A stretch of 64,000 nt of DNA from Loxodes magnus (taxonomy: Eukaryota; Ciliophora; Karyorelictea; Loxodida; Loxodidae): NCBI GenBank assembly GCA_946699065.1, contig CAMPDV010000015.1, forward strand, positions 372,001 through 436,000, given 5' to 3'. A model generated the notes under the pieces. That model searched no databases, was not told the DNA's origin, and saw nothing but the letters and a program-made list of their open reading frames with translations. Position numbers and translations under genes: made by a program. This document shows positions 21,801 to 34,429 of the stretch, piece after piece. Position 1 is the first letter of the stretch. Each line of letters starts with the position of its first letter.

Positions 21801-24800
21801 AAAAAGCTATTTGGAAATTCAAAATTTCACTGGCTTAAAGAATTAAGCTTAGTATGGAGCCTGCTTATACTTAGAAAATTCTACTGCCTACATTTTTAAC
21901 GCTTATATAATAGAAAATAAAGCAGATATATATGGAGGGTTTTTATTTGGTTAGCTAGCAACTGTTTATTTAAATTAGAGCGAAATACGAAACAATAACA
22001 GTACTAATACTGCTGTAATATACTTATCTAAATCATATCTAATTCAATCTACCAGTTAGATAATTCACAATTTTGCTTAGTATGGGTCAGTTATTACCTT
22101 AATTTAGACTAAGGCTTTTCTGGGGCTAATTAAGTTTGAAAATAATACTGCTGAAAACGGAAATGTAATAGAGGCGAGTATATCAGATATCTTGCATTTA
22201 GATAGCTGTAAATTCATTAGTAATAAAGCCTATTCAGTTATAAGTTCGCTTTACATAAGTTAATTTTATATAAATGAAAGTGAGTTTAGCAATAACTAAG
22301 CCAAATATGGAGTCATCGAAAATAAAAATACATACTTAGAAGCTTGGAAGACTACTATGCAGCATAATGCTATTAATATTGGAGCTCTTATAGAGGTTTT
22401 TAATTAGAACTTTTTGATTTCAAACTGCACTTTATTTAAAAATATAGCAAAATAAGGTTTCATGGTTTCTCAGAAATATTCGCAATCCATCATTTAATAG
22501 ACCAGATTCGAAGGAAATGAAGGATTTAAGGGAGTGTCCATATAATCTCAGCTATCTTCATATTAAATACTCAACTGCAGTTTCTTAAGTAACATAGCTT
22601 TGTATTCTGGTAGTTTGATTGAAGCTAATCAAGACTATATCTAAATGGAAAATTGTGATTTCTTTAATAACTCTGCAGAAAATGGAGGTATAATTTCATT
22701 CTAGTAAGTAATAGGTAGTTTAAGCTTCATTAATAGCTATTAAAATAAAGCAAGTGTTGGAGGTACACTGAAAGCTATTGATTCTTAAATAGTAGTTTAT
22801 AGTTCGTTATTTAAAGACAACTTAGCATAATATGGAGCTGTTTTTTACATCTAAAAGACTAATCTAAACTTTTATTCAGTTTCTTGTGACAGAAACTAAG
22901 CATCAAAGTATGGAGGAATAGGTTACCTTTAGCTAGATAGTAAATTCCAGGCCAGAAATTGCGATTTTGTGAACAACTTCGCAAATGAAGGCGCCTTTTT
23001 ATATTTGCAAGGTTCTTGATTAAACCTAGACAGCGTACTTATTACTAATAATACTGTTAAATCTATGGGTATTATTAATCTATGAACTTCGGGAAAGGAA
23101 AGATGAAATAAGATGTGTAACGTAAAGATCTATAATAACTATGGCTATAATTCAATAGTCTTTGCTTATAAAAGCTTAATAAAGCTTGAAAACGCTACAT
23201 TTCATTAGAACTAAGCTTAAGAACTTACTTCAGGTATCTTGATATGAGACTCTTAGCTTACTATAACTAACTCTTCGTTCTATGACTAATAGGCGTAAAC
23301 AGGCACGTTTATAATGAGCGACTTTTCAGCTGAAATAGAAATAATAGATTCTTAATTCAAAAATGGAAAAGGAAAACTAGGAAGCGCCTTTTATTTAACT
23401 AACTCAACACTAAATTTAAGTTAAACCAAATTTCTAGGCATGAATTCTAACCAGGGACTTATTTATAGTAGCTAATCTAAGCTAAAAATATCACAAGTGA
23501 TATTTCAAGATAATAACTCTACTGAATAAGGTTCAATTATGTATATAAAAGAATCTTAAATAGTAATGGAAAATTGTTTGCTAAGTAACTATACAAGCAC
23601 TGCTATTTACATTGAAAGCAGTTAAGCAAATTTCAGTGGCAATACATTTATCCATGGTGAAAGCCATGAAAGTTATGGAAGTGCTATTTATTCTAAAAAC
23701 TCTCATCTAAATATGTAAAGATGCAGATGTTCGGATTAAAAAGCATAGACAGGCTCATGTTTTGCGATCTTAAATGATAAGCCACAATAATAGTATTTCT
23801 TTACTAGCAACTCGTTTTAAAATTGTTAGGCAAAGTAGCATGGAGGTGTAGGATTTGTTCAGAATGCAAATGTAATTTTCATAAAAAACTTATTTTAGGA
23901 CAATAAAATAGATAGCGAGTAAGAGTCTAAAGGAGGAGCATTAAGACTTATTTGTGATAAATACTGAAAATGTGACTATACACTTGACAATAATTAATTC
24001 ATCAATAACCAAATAAAAAGCAAATTAGGGGAAGGAGGCGCAATTTCATTTTAGGGAGTCTTTCCTAATTTTGTTCCCTAGTTAGAAGATAATTAATCTT
24101 GTCTTCTATACTAAAATAATTCAGCATACTATGGAAATCATTTTGCATCTTTCGCTTTTAAACTAGCAAATAGATCAACCGATGAAGTTTTATCTCACTG
24201 CTATAAAGGAAAATCAAATAGATAAATAACCAATTAACTGCCAGGCTTTTAATCTCCTCCTTCTATATTCTATATTGTAGATATATTTGGGCAAACCGTG
24301 AAAACTGACGAAAACTCTTACGTTACAATATACTCAGACGATGATGCGCAGATAGCTGGTAAAACGAGAGTATATGCTGAGCAAGGAGTTTTTAATGTAA
24401 GTGATATTATAATAAAAGCTAAACCAGGAAACTCTATTAACTTGAAGCTAGAAACTGATGCCATTGACAAATCAAATGTATTTGCAAACATAAGTTCTTT
24501 AAATGTAATCGAACTGAAACTGAATATCACAAGTTGCTTACGTGGCTAAATCTTAGTAGATGGAATATGATGTCAAAACTGCTTATATGGATAATATTCT
24601 TTGAATATAAACTAAAACTCGTGTAAAGAGTGTATGAAAGGTGCTCGATGCTATGGTAATGATTTAGTGTTACCAATTAAAGGATATTGAAGATAAAACT
24701 AAACTACGGAAATAATTCATAAATGTCCTAACTAATATTCTTGCTTGGGTTCTTAATTAAGATACAGCTTCATTTAAAAATATATCCAACTAACAGATCA

Positions 24801-26967
24801 GAGGCAAAGAGAAGGTAAATAGTAGCAAATAAAGTGAACAGGTTATTGTGAAAAGGGATATAAAGGAACTTTATGCGACGTATGTGAGTAAAATTGAACG
24901 AAAGATGGTCTTAGCAATTGCTAAAAATGTCTAGAACGAAATTCGAGCATAATTTTGGCTTTATTCCTTTTTACTTTTTTTATACTCTATGTTATTTATT
25001 TAGTCAGATACACCTTAAAGTCAGCTTACGAATAAGATTCGTACTATGGTGTTTATTTCAAGATACTTACTAACTATATGCAGTTTTCGGTTCTGATTTA
25101 AAACTTTAAGTTTAACTGACCGAAAGCATTAAAAGAAATATTCTAGATAAATAGTCAATACATAAGCACAACTTCGAGTATCTTTAGATTTGAGTGCATT
25201 TATAGTGAAGGAGAGTAGAGATACTATGACAAAGTGATATTTTCTTTATCTGCACCTTTCATAATTTTAGTAGCTTGCTTACTGCTTCTATTTCTCTACT
25301 CTCTATTAAGCAGAAAGCTATTCAGTTAAACAGTATTTATTACAATAATGAGTGTTACTTTCTTCTAGCTTATCACTAATCTAATACTTACTGTTTTTAG
25401 TGCTTTCAGCTGTTATGAAATTTCATAAGACTTTTATGTTTTAAATGCCTATACTGACATCGAATGCTGAAAGGGAAAGCATCTATAGTTTGTCCTAAGC
25501 TTTGCGTTACCTGGACTTATGCTGTATGGAATTTTAGTTCCTTTGATAGTAGCTTTATATCTATACAAAAAGCGACATGTTATTAAGACCATTCTGATTA
25601 AATCTTAATTTGGGTTCTTAACAATAGGCTTTAACGAGAAGTTCTATTACTGAGAGTTCGTAAAAATGTATGAGAAATTTGCAATTTCTCTGATCTTCAT
25701 TTTCCTATAGAACGCTACTATAATCTTCTAATTTTGGTGTCTTATCTTAATCCTAATAATTTGCATTTATCTCTAACTTAAGTTCAAGCCTTTTGTGAAG
25801 GAAGAGCTAAACACCTTGGAAACTAATTACCTGCTTATTTCCCTTTTCATTTTGTATTGTGGTACTTACTTCGATTCAGGTCAGAGTTATCAAGTCGTTG
25901 ACCTTACCATCTTCATCCTTTTAGCTTTAGTAAATGGATTTTATATCTAAAGTTGGATTCGTTAGGTTATCATAGAGTTTGGCTATGAAATGTAGCAAAT
26001 GTCTATTAAATGGTATTCCTACCTAACCTGCTTTCATAATAAAATTCCATTAAATGATCTAGTAGATAAATGAATGAACCAAGAAAAAATTAGCAAGAAA
26101 CAGAAAAAATCAAACAAGCAAGAAAGAACCAGCCAGATAGACTAGGATTATTATGACTTAGACTAAGATAATAAACACTTTAAAAGGTTGTATGGAGCTT
26201 GCTAGTAAGATGGCTTAGCTAAGTGTTTCAAATAAATGGAATGATTTCTTTTACTAGATACTAGTTTGCTAGATCTTTATAACCAAGTAAACCAAAGCCT
26301 TTTATTAACTTAGTCTAAATACTGAAATAAAAGAGTTAAATTATTCCTTCAAAAGTACAAAAACAGAAAACTCTAAGATAAGACGTATCAGAGTAACTAA
26401 TAGACCTTTTAAATGCCAATACGAACTGTTAAAGTCGATAAAATAGATCACAGTATGGATAAATGTAATGTTAGCAGAGAGAAAGAGGATTTTATTATAG
26501 AAGACTTATAGGATGAAAAAGGAAATTAATTAAGAGAATCCAAAAATACTCTATAGACAGATGAATATTCATAAGTTTATAACAAAGAACAAATTAGACT
26601 TTAACTATCACTTCTCAAGAAGAAAATATAAACCAATAAATGCAATTTTTAAACAAAATAAGCATGACTATAAGACGAAACTTATTGAGATCAATAATAA
26701 AACACCAACTTGCAAATGCACGCATAAGTAATCAACTATAGTGAATTTAATTAACCAAACGATCAAACCTAAACTTCTTTTATGATGAGGAAGAAAAAGC
26801 AGGAGAATAAAAATTTCGAGGAGAGGATGAAGCTTGAGAATAGCAGATTTAGTTAAATATTATATTTTAATATTCCAAAATATATGAAAATAATAAGTCT
26901 ATCAAGTTAATTCTTTTTACTCAATTCTTTGTTTAGAAACATTGCAACTAAATTTGCTAGGTTATGA
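18814..26967 (+). CDS. Giant beta-helix/7-TM surface protein, left copy (about 2,717 aa)
   Basis: Start ATG 18814, then a signal peptide (VLLLMLQASLSQ). From residue ~30 to ~1830 there are dozens of parallel beta-helix turns of the form NN-x-A-x-x-GGA(I/L)-(Y/F), as in pectin-lyase-fold and chlamydial Pmp-type proteins. Then comes a Cys-rich module (GIWCQNC, CKECMKGARCYG, GYWRQNQ, CPNQYSC, CEKGYKGTLCDVC; residues ~1910-2045), about seven hydrophobic spans to ~2400, and a Lys/Gln-rich cytosolic tail. GYWR modules before a membrane domain are common in ciliate surface proteins. The Trp of GYWR and of GIWC is TGA. The first in-frame TGA after the tail is at 26965. Likely on the plasma membrane; ligand unknown. 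From codon ~410 on, the DNA is almost identical to 37038-43965. Confidence 0.85.
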
Positions 26968-27988
26968 GTAACTAAAGCAATTTTAGTTCTTACTAAATAT
27001 CTAGCATTTTATCCTAGTTAGTTATAAACTTGCTAATAGAAATTAAGAAAGCTATTTCAGTATACTGTTACTAAGCAAAATAGTGAAAGTCTATAAGCCT
27101 AGGCTGCAATATTTAGATTTAAATGATTGCTAAGTAAAGAAGAGCTGATTAAAATTTCTTCACTTAATATAGAGCTTGTACTAGGGTAACTAAGTTGAGA
27201 AATAGAAATTTTAGAAATTCGTAATTGCGCTTTTTGAAATATGCAAGAAGAAGAAATGCTAAGCATTCAAATTCGATTTACTTTGGTTTTTTATAAAAAA
27301 CACTTTACATAGAATAGATGAAAGCTTTTTGCTAAACAACTGACCTTTCTGTCATTGGGTACCTAACTAAACTTTCTTTTCCAGCTTTAGAGAAACTTAT
27401 TTTATATTGCTTTTCTCGGAACTTATAAACTTCAATTATGAGAGCTTTCTATTTAACTGCATAGCAACCAATTTAAAAGATTAAGAATTAAAAGCTTTCA
27501 TAAACTAATTTTAAAAGAGCAGTATTGTAATCAGTCTTCAAGCTTAGTGGTAGATCCCTAGCTTAAGGTATTTAGAACTAATATCTTCAATAAATAACTC
27601 AGGTATCAAGAGTATAGCTTAAGAAAGAGATTAATGGAATTTAGCTTTAATCCAGATTCTAGCTAAAGCTATTTGATTTCGAAGCTTAGATACGATTAAT
27701 GCTAAAGAGTATGTTTGCAAATATATCAAAATTTTAATTTATCGTAGATTAAAGGTACTAAAGCTTAATACTTAGGTTAGATAGCTTTAATACGAATAAG
27801 AGGAGCATTACTAGTAGACTATTAAGATGAGATAGAATATAAGCAAATATTATAAAAAAGGATTTATCACAAGATTTATCAAAGAACTTGAAGAAAACTA
27901 AATGATAAAGAAAGCTTTTAGAATTATCTTCAAAAGGTAGAGCTGTTTATTACATTTCAGAAGCATAAAAATTAATTATATAAAGCTG
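20040..27988. repeat. Left arm of a near-perfect 7.95-kb inverted repeat
   Basis: Every position x pairs with 64005-x in reverse complement at 36017-43965. I noticed only four base differences (near 21780, 22133, 24831 and 26721) and no indel. The outer boundary lies inside the giant surface gene, where both sides continue as homologous but diverged coding sequence. The inner boundary lies in the LRR frame, which continues here but is cut off in the other arm. Confidence 0.95.
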
Positions 27989-28399
27989 CAAGATAAGCAA
28001 AAGAAAAAATTAAAGTTGAGAACATATTAAGATTTGAATATCAAGCTTATTAACTTTGTAAATTTATTTAGAGTAAGAAAGACAGAATTTCAAGAAAGAA
28101 TTAATAATACAAATGGAAATATTTTAAATAGCATACGACTATAAATAAAAAAGTTCTTAGATCTTTTAAATCTAATTAAAATACATAAAGTTATAGCAAG
28201 ATACACTTATTCTTATCAAAACTTTAATAATTATCTTTGCTTAACTAAGATTAATTCTAAAATTTAGCATTCAAATGATTCCTTTTAATTTAATTTAAGA
28301 TGCATAATTTTTGTTAAATCAAGGAAAACTTTTAAATCAATTTATGTATTTTTATCTCTTTTGATACTTTGTATATAGTAAATTAAAATAGACTTATGA
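26880..28399 (+). pseudogene. Leucine-rich-repeat reading frame behind the left surface gene, no clear start
   Basis: A continuous frame (shifted by one base from the surface gene) gives leucine-rich segments such as LCLETLQLNLLGYEQLKQF, RLQYLDLNDC and SLRYLELISSINNSGIKSIA, typical of RNI/LRR proteins, and ends at TGA 28397-28399. No in-frame ATG precedes the first repeats, and its 5' end overlaps the end of the surface gene in another frame. It may therefore be a 5'-truncated gene, a gene whose start needs a frameshift, or an extension of the surface gene. Coding character continues past 27988, so this is the undisturbed copy. Confidence 0.5.
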
Positions 28400-28468
28400 T
28401 TAAAAGTTTCTATTTATAATTTAACTTAGTCGTAGTTCTTAATAGCTTCCCAGATCAAAAATTTCTAT

Positions 28469-31389
28469 ATGGATTGATTTAAAATAATTTGAAATAAATC
28501 AGAGCTTCGAAATAAATTTAATAAGCCTGCGTTCTTGGACATAACTCTACGATTGTATTTTAATGATCTAAACTACTAAAATGTTGAATATAATTAGCTA
28601 GAAAAGTATAAGAACTTAGTATTAGAACTATACAAAATTACTTTATCTATATCTGGATTAATACTCCATTCTTCTGCTCGTTTATTATTAATGATTGAAG
28701 ACAAAAAATAATAGTATGATGTTCTTCGGATTCTTCCTATAAAAATGGAATAATCACTACTAAAATTAAACTTTTACATCTACTTCTGATTGCTCAATCA
28801 AACCGTTTTAAGAAGGTAACTTGCTTAAATACTACTGCTATAATTTAATATCACCTTGTTATACCTTAAATACTTTACTTTTTTCTTCTTTGACTTACTA
28901 AATTGAATTTTCTTCTTAAGATTTTAAGCATAAAAGGGTTAGAGAGCTGAATAACACCATAACACCCTCATTATAAATAATGTATATCTAGCTAATTTTT
29001 TATACCTCTTAACTATGTTTTCATTTATATAGGTTGCATACTATCATTCCTATCAAACTTGCTTGTAGCTCAAAGCTTTTTATTATACAGTTAGATACAT
29101 TGTGTATATAAATTTTTGCTCTTAATTAATTTTGCTACTGAAAAGAGATATCAAAGTTTAAAACCTAAGTTACTTTGTATCTAAAATAAGAAAATGCGTC
29201 TATGTAAAAAGTGTAAGAAGTAGAAATTTTGGAAATATAAGAAGCAAGGAAAATTAATAAAGAGAGAAAGAGATTAAATCTAGTGATTTTTACGTAACAC
29301 TATAGAAATTTAGTGATATATGAATATTAATTCAGAGCTAATTTAGTAATACAGGAAAGTAGTGCTAAAGCATAGCACTTAAATGCGTTATTTAGAAGAT
29401 TCTAAAACATAATTATACTGAATAACTTCAAAATAGTACTGGAAAGATAAAAGTTTCAAATGATATTAGAAATAAGTTCGTTACTATAAAATATTAAAAG
29501 CCAAGCCATTTGGAATAAAAGCAACCTAAAAGAGCTCACTATCTGTTTAAAGAATTTATTCTAAGAAAATGAATCATAATACCAGAAATAAGATATTTAT
29601 ATTAAAGGAGATATGGAAAAGACTAGCTGAGAGAGTCAAATAGAGTAATTTAATTAAGAGTATTGATTTGCATTGAATTTAGTTATTATTAGATAGAAAT
29701 TTAATGTTTGGATATGGTTAAAAGATTCATTTCGATTTAAAGTAAATTAATTAAAAATTAAGCCGAAATATAAGTATTTTTGTCGGCTATATATGTTTAT
29801 ATTTTGCTTTAAATAAGGGAATAAATGATTTTGAGAGTTACTAAGTGCTTACTAAATAAGAATCTGAAGTATATCTTTAGCTTCTTTCGTATTCTATTTA
29901 TGATAAAATACTTTAGAATTTTTCCAGCACATTAATTATCTTATATCTAAATCTATCTAATAAACGAGAACATAAGTAGTATATTGATACCCTATTAACA
30001 AACTCGAATATTAAATTTGGTGGATAGATCTATAATAAATTATTGTAAGATACATATATTGACTTCTGTTCTAAATTTGATTTTGTTAATTCAGATTAAT
30101 TAAAATACTAATTATATAATAATTAAACAAGCAATAGTTATAAAAGTTATTTCAACTTATCTTATCCCTTATTCTTTATCATTCTATTCTTTATAATCAA
30201 TATCTAGTGCTTAATTCCATAAATACATCACTTTCAGATATATTAATATTTATATTAATGCCATTTACTTTTCTATCCTATAAGCTCATATTTCGATTAA
30301 AGGATTGAATCCTTATCCAAAGAAATGCTTTCTTTATTGCCAAAATTTAAGATATAATTACTAAGCAGTAGGCTATTTTTATCATATCTGATTGTTATTA
30401 AACTTAGTATTCAATTTGGTTGTACTCTAGATTAAGTATTGCTAGAAGTTCTTTTATTTAGATGTGTTACTTAATTAAGGTTGAGTTGTATAATTTCTAA
30501 CTACCTTTCATAAACATTTATATAATTTCAGTTTAGTTACTATCTTATAAAAATAATACCTAAAAGCATTTTATGCAGATTTAATTCCTTAGTGATAGTA
30601 ATATCAATCATATATAACACCTTGTAATATGAATTTAAATAAATAAAGCACAAGCTTAAATTAATAGCTTAGATAGGTTAAGGCACTAATAAGGAAATAA
30701 TAATGAAAGGTTCGTTGCTTAAATATGAAAAGATATTTGAAATGATCTTTGACAGTTAATAAAATAGATATATAAAATTACTAGACTAAGATTAAAGATC
30801 TTTATTGGAGATCAACTAATTTTAGAGATTAAGAATAGTAAAAGATTTACTAATATTATTCAATTGAATCTTCTCTTTCTTTTCCCCCACCTTGTTTATA
30901 TTAAGTTAAAGTTATTAATTGAGTATAAAGGAATCTCTTATGCTTTTATTTTATTACTATTTAATATCTATTATTTGTCTTTATAATTTGGTGGTTACTA
31001 ATTCCATAATAGCTGTCTAAATATACCTTATTATTGTATGAACTTTGCTATATCTATCTTTATCAACTACTTCGCAAATAAAAAATAAGATAAAATGTAT
31101 TTGATTTGTTTATCTAGCCTGTATAACTTTAATTACTATATAAATATATTTAATCCCTATAATCTAACTGTATTTATTCCAATAAACTCATTTAGTTTAT
31201 CACTAGATAAGAGTTAATAACTGAGAGTTGTTCTATAAATGACTTCTATAATTAATGCTAATAATTTCATTATCTAACTTATCTTCTTAGTATTTCTCTT
31301 TTAGTATAAGCAACGTAGAGTCTTTTGTTCTTTATTTTGATGTTCTCTACTCCATTTACTAAATATCTTATTTTTGCTAGTAGATATGA
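28469..31389 (+). CDS. Large multi-pass membrane protein with one apparent frameshift
   Basis: Starts at ATG 28469 (MDWFKIIW). Coding character is strong in this frame to about 29560 (hydrophobic spans near YLKYFTFFFFDLLNWIFFL and LYLLTMFSFIQ) and continues without break in the next frame (positions congruent with 29194) to TGA 31387-31389. That part has further spans: LSYPLFFIILFFIINI, LILFNWIFSFFS, and a hydrophobic run near 30930-31090. The frame change near 29560 has no recognisable intron. It is either a frameshift or an indication that the gene starts at a later ATG (29566, MNHNTRNK). The family was not recognised; it is one of several similar membrane genes in the window. It ends 70 bp before the actin ATG. 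Confidence 0.55.
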
Positions 31390-31459
31390 TAAAGAAAGGT
31401 GTAAGCGGAAGTAAAATGATTTATCTTATATGATTTTATTATTTTTATAGTTAAAAGAA

Positions 31460-32587
31460 ATGCAAGAGACAGAGCATGCTCTTGTATTAGATAATGGATC
31501 AGCAGTTTGCAAGGCTGGTATATCTGGAGAAGATTCTCCAAGATCAGTGTTTCCTTCTATTTTAGGTAAACCTAAATCTTGAAATATTATGGCATGACAG
31601 TCAAAATAGGACTATTATGTAGGTGATGAAGCAATGATTAGGAGAGGGATCTTAAAGTTGAATTACCCTATTTAAAATGGAATAGTGACTGATTGAGAGG
31701 AAATGGAAAAAATATGGCATCATACTTTCTATCAAGAACTTAAATAAGAACCTGAAGAGCATCCAATTATGCTTACTGAAATTCCTATGAATCCTAAATA
31801 TAACAGAGAACGTATGACCTAAATTATGTTCGAAACGTTTAATGTTCCAGCTATGTATGTTTAGATTTAAGCAGTTCTTTCTTCATATGCTTCAGGACTT
31901 TATAATGGTATTGTGGTAGAACTAGGAGATAGTGTTAGTCATATAGTTCCTATTTTCGAAGGTAATTCTCTTCCTCATTCTATTTTAAGATCTGAAATTG
32001 CAGGAAAAAGTTTAAACGACTATTTGGTGAAGCTTTTTTAAGAAAGAGGACATACTTTCACTACTTCTGCTGAAATGGAAATAGTAAGGAATATAAAGGA
32101 AAAATTATCCTTTGTAACTTTGAATTATGAAGAAGATATGAGATTTTCAAAAGAATCTAGTACTCTAGAAAAACCCTACGAACTACCGGATGGCACATCC
32201 ATCATAGTAGGATCAGAACGATTCCGTTGTCCTGAACCTTTATTCAGACCTTCATTAATAGGAAAAGACACTGTAGGAATAGGACAAATGACCTATTTTT
32301 CAATTCAGAATTGCGATTCGGATTTATGGAGTTAATTATACAGAAATATAATTATATCTGGAGGAACTAGTATGTTTGTAGGACTTGAAGAAAGGTTAAC
32401 TGTAGAGGTATCCAAGCTAGCTCCACAAAGTATGTGGGTTAAAGTTTTTGGTGGACCTAATAGGAAATTTGGAGCATGAATGGGAGGATCTATTTTAGCT
32501 AGTTTGAATTCATTCTAACATATGTGGATTACGAGAAGCGAATATGATGAGTCAGGCCCAGGCATAGTACACAGAAAGTGTTTTTGA
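31460..32587 (+). CDS. ACT: Divergent actin, 375 aa
   Basis: Exactly the length of conventional actin, collinear from [10 protein letters not shown] to [11 protein letters not shown] and without introns. Conserved blocks include [64 protein letters not shown] and GGSILASL. It is a fast-evolving form: Gly15 of phosphate loop 1 is Ala (DNGSA), and loop 2 DSGDGVTHT reads ELGDSVSHI, so nucleotide handling may differ; Gln137 and His161 are kept. Four codons at conserved or Trp-like places are TGA (including WEE of DWEEM and WMGGS), while TGA at 32585 ends the gene 36 codons after the last internal TGA. TAA/TAG encode Gln throughout. It could also be called an actin-like protein, but no ARP-specific insertions are seen. 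Role presumed cytoskeletal. Confidence 0.93.
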
Positions 32588-33399
32588 GTGTAAACTATAT
32601 TCAAGTGCGAAGTCTTTAGGAGGATAAGTTTAGAGCTTATTCTTGAACTAAGCTTTTGCACAAACTTTTTCTTCTTAATTTATGAAAGCATTCTAATTCT
32701 TCTTTTAACATATCACTCATACATTATATCTTGGAATATTAAGTTTATCCTTTAAACATGTTTAGTAATATTAAATATCCGTCTATGAACTTCTACTCTT
32801 TTAGCTATTTTAGTTATAATATTTTATTTTTAATGCTAAGTTTAAAGCAGAAATATTTAATAAATATAAGAGAATAAAAGTTAAAACATCTTGAACAATA
32901 AATAAAAGGAAGCATCTAGAAATTGCATGACGATAATAAAGCTAAGTAATTGTATTTTTAAAACTTTACTTTGTAACCAAAATTTTAAGAAGCTCAATAA
33001 TTATCATTTTGGTTATTTAAATTTTAGTGAACTATAAAATAGAAAAGATATGAAAGTAAATAGAGAAATAATTTACTAAAATCTTAGTTGATGATTCTTT
33101 CCAATAATATGATACACCAAAAAAATATTTTTTCCTATACAAATATGAATTTGAAGGCTATTTTCATATAGAGGAAAATGTGATTTATTTGAAATAAATA
33201 AACTTCAATCATTTAAGTTGAATGAAGAAAGTGAATCAAATAATTTAGGTAAGATCTAAATAATTGACTATTAAAAACATGGAGTTATTTTGCTTTTCAA
33301 CTCTGTAAAATTGAGTTGTATGAGATCAATAGTTTAAATAATAATAGCCAAGATAATTTTTGTTAAGTATAGATAATTTTTATATTAGTTTATGCTGTT
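32588..33399. other. Intergenic region between convergent actin and SDR genes
   Basis: About 810 bp of AT-rich sequence between two convergent stop codons. It should contain the 3' UTRs and polyadenylation signals of both. No reading frame of protein-like composition and no repeat was seen. Confidence 0.5.
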
Positions 33400-34419
33400 T
33401 CATTCTTTCTTTCCTGCTTCCTATTTCTACTTGCTTTTTTCTATCATCTTTTTCATTGTTTTATTCATCTGACTATCGGTTATACAAGAAGCACAAGGAA
33501 TGTTTTCATATGCCCATTTCTAAAAAGCATGGAGCCAATGTCCTTTTGTAAAGCTCCTTCTTCCTAGAGCTTTCATTGCTCCACTTACTGCTTGAGGTAC
33601 TTAAACGTATGTTTTGAATTTAACAGCTCTAGATTGAACAAGGTTTGGTGAGAAGCATAGAAAATCTATTTTCCCATTATCTATGCTTTAAGATTCCAGC
33701 TGTAAAGTTTCAGTCAACTATCTAATATAAGCCTTGCAAGCTCCGTATGTAGCTGTTCCTAGATTGGGTATTGCTGAGAGTCCTGATCCTAGATTAACTA
33801 TCGCTGACTTCTTATTTCTCTTAAGCATAACAGGGATAAAGTACTAGCTTAAGAAAGTAGTACTTAATATATTCTTAGCTATAGTCTAGTAAGATGTGTT
33901 CATAGTCTCTTCTTTAAAGTAATTGGGATCTGCAGCAGTTCCTCCTATATTGTTTATTAGAATAGCAATATCCAATTTCTCTAATTATGAATAGAGCCCT
34001 TGGTAAAAGCTTAAAGTGATGGTATTGAAATCTGCCACTATTACTTAAGTCTTTACTTAATACTTTTTCTCTAGCTCCTATGCTTTAGCTTCTAGACTTT
34101 ATTTATTTCTACTCAACAGACAAATATTGAACTTCTTCTCCGCAAAGAAATTGGCAAATCCCCATCCAAGACCATCTGTAGCTCCTGTTACAACAACCCA
34201 TGAATCTTTATCAAAGTATTATTTTCTGAAGTCGATATGAGACTGTAAAACATAATGCCAAAACCCACTTAAGAAATCCATTAGGAGTTGAATAATTTGG
34301 TACAAGCCTATAATCACAAACGCGTAAAAGCAGTACCTAGTATATTAGCAGTTAGACAGCTAATCTTAATAATGGTAATAAGCATATATTGCGATGGCTA
34401 ATAGAATAGCACTTTTCAT
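33400..34419 (-). CDS. Very-long-chain 3-oxoacyl-CoA reductase / 17-beta-HSD12-like SDR, 339 aa
   Basis: Start ATG 34419, stop TGA 33400-33402. An N-terminal hydrophobic segment (residues ~1-60) is followed by an SDR Rossmann domain: TGATDGLG (TGxxxGxG, near 85), NNIGG (the NNxG motif), catalytic Ser in NLGSGLSA, and the YxxxK pair in TATYGACKAY. A lysine-rich tail ends GKKE. Length and membrane anchor fit the KAR/Ifa38/HSD17B12 family, which reduces 3-ketoacyl-CoA with NADPH in fatty-acid elongation at the ER; the substrate is inferred from the family and could be a steroid. Catalytic residues are all present, with no frameshift or intron. Many TAA/TAG codons are read as Gln. It is divergent to the membrane gene fragment at 34430. 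Confidence 0.88.
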
Positions 34420-34429
34420 TTCTTTAAGG

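Noticed and set aside
24318-24530. Antisense frame opposite the surface gene (and mirror at 39475-39687)
   Set aside because: The sense frame is part of a long, motif-bearing protein; the antisense is a by-product of its composition.
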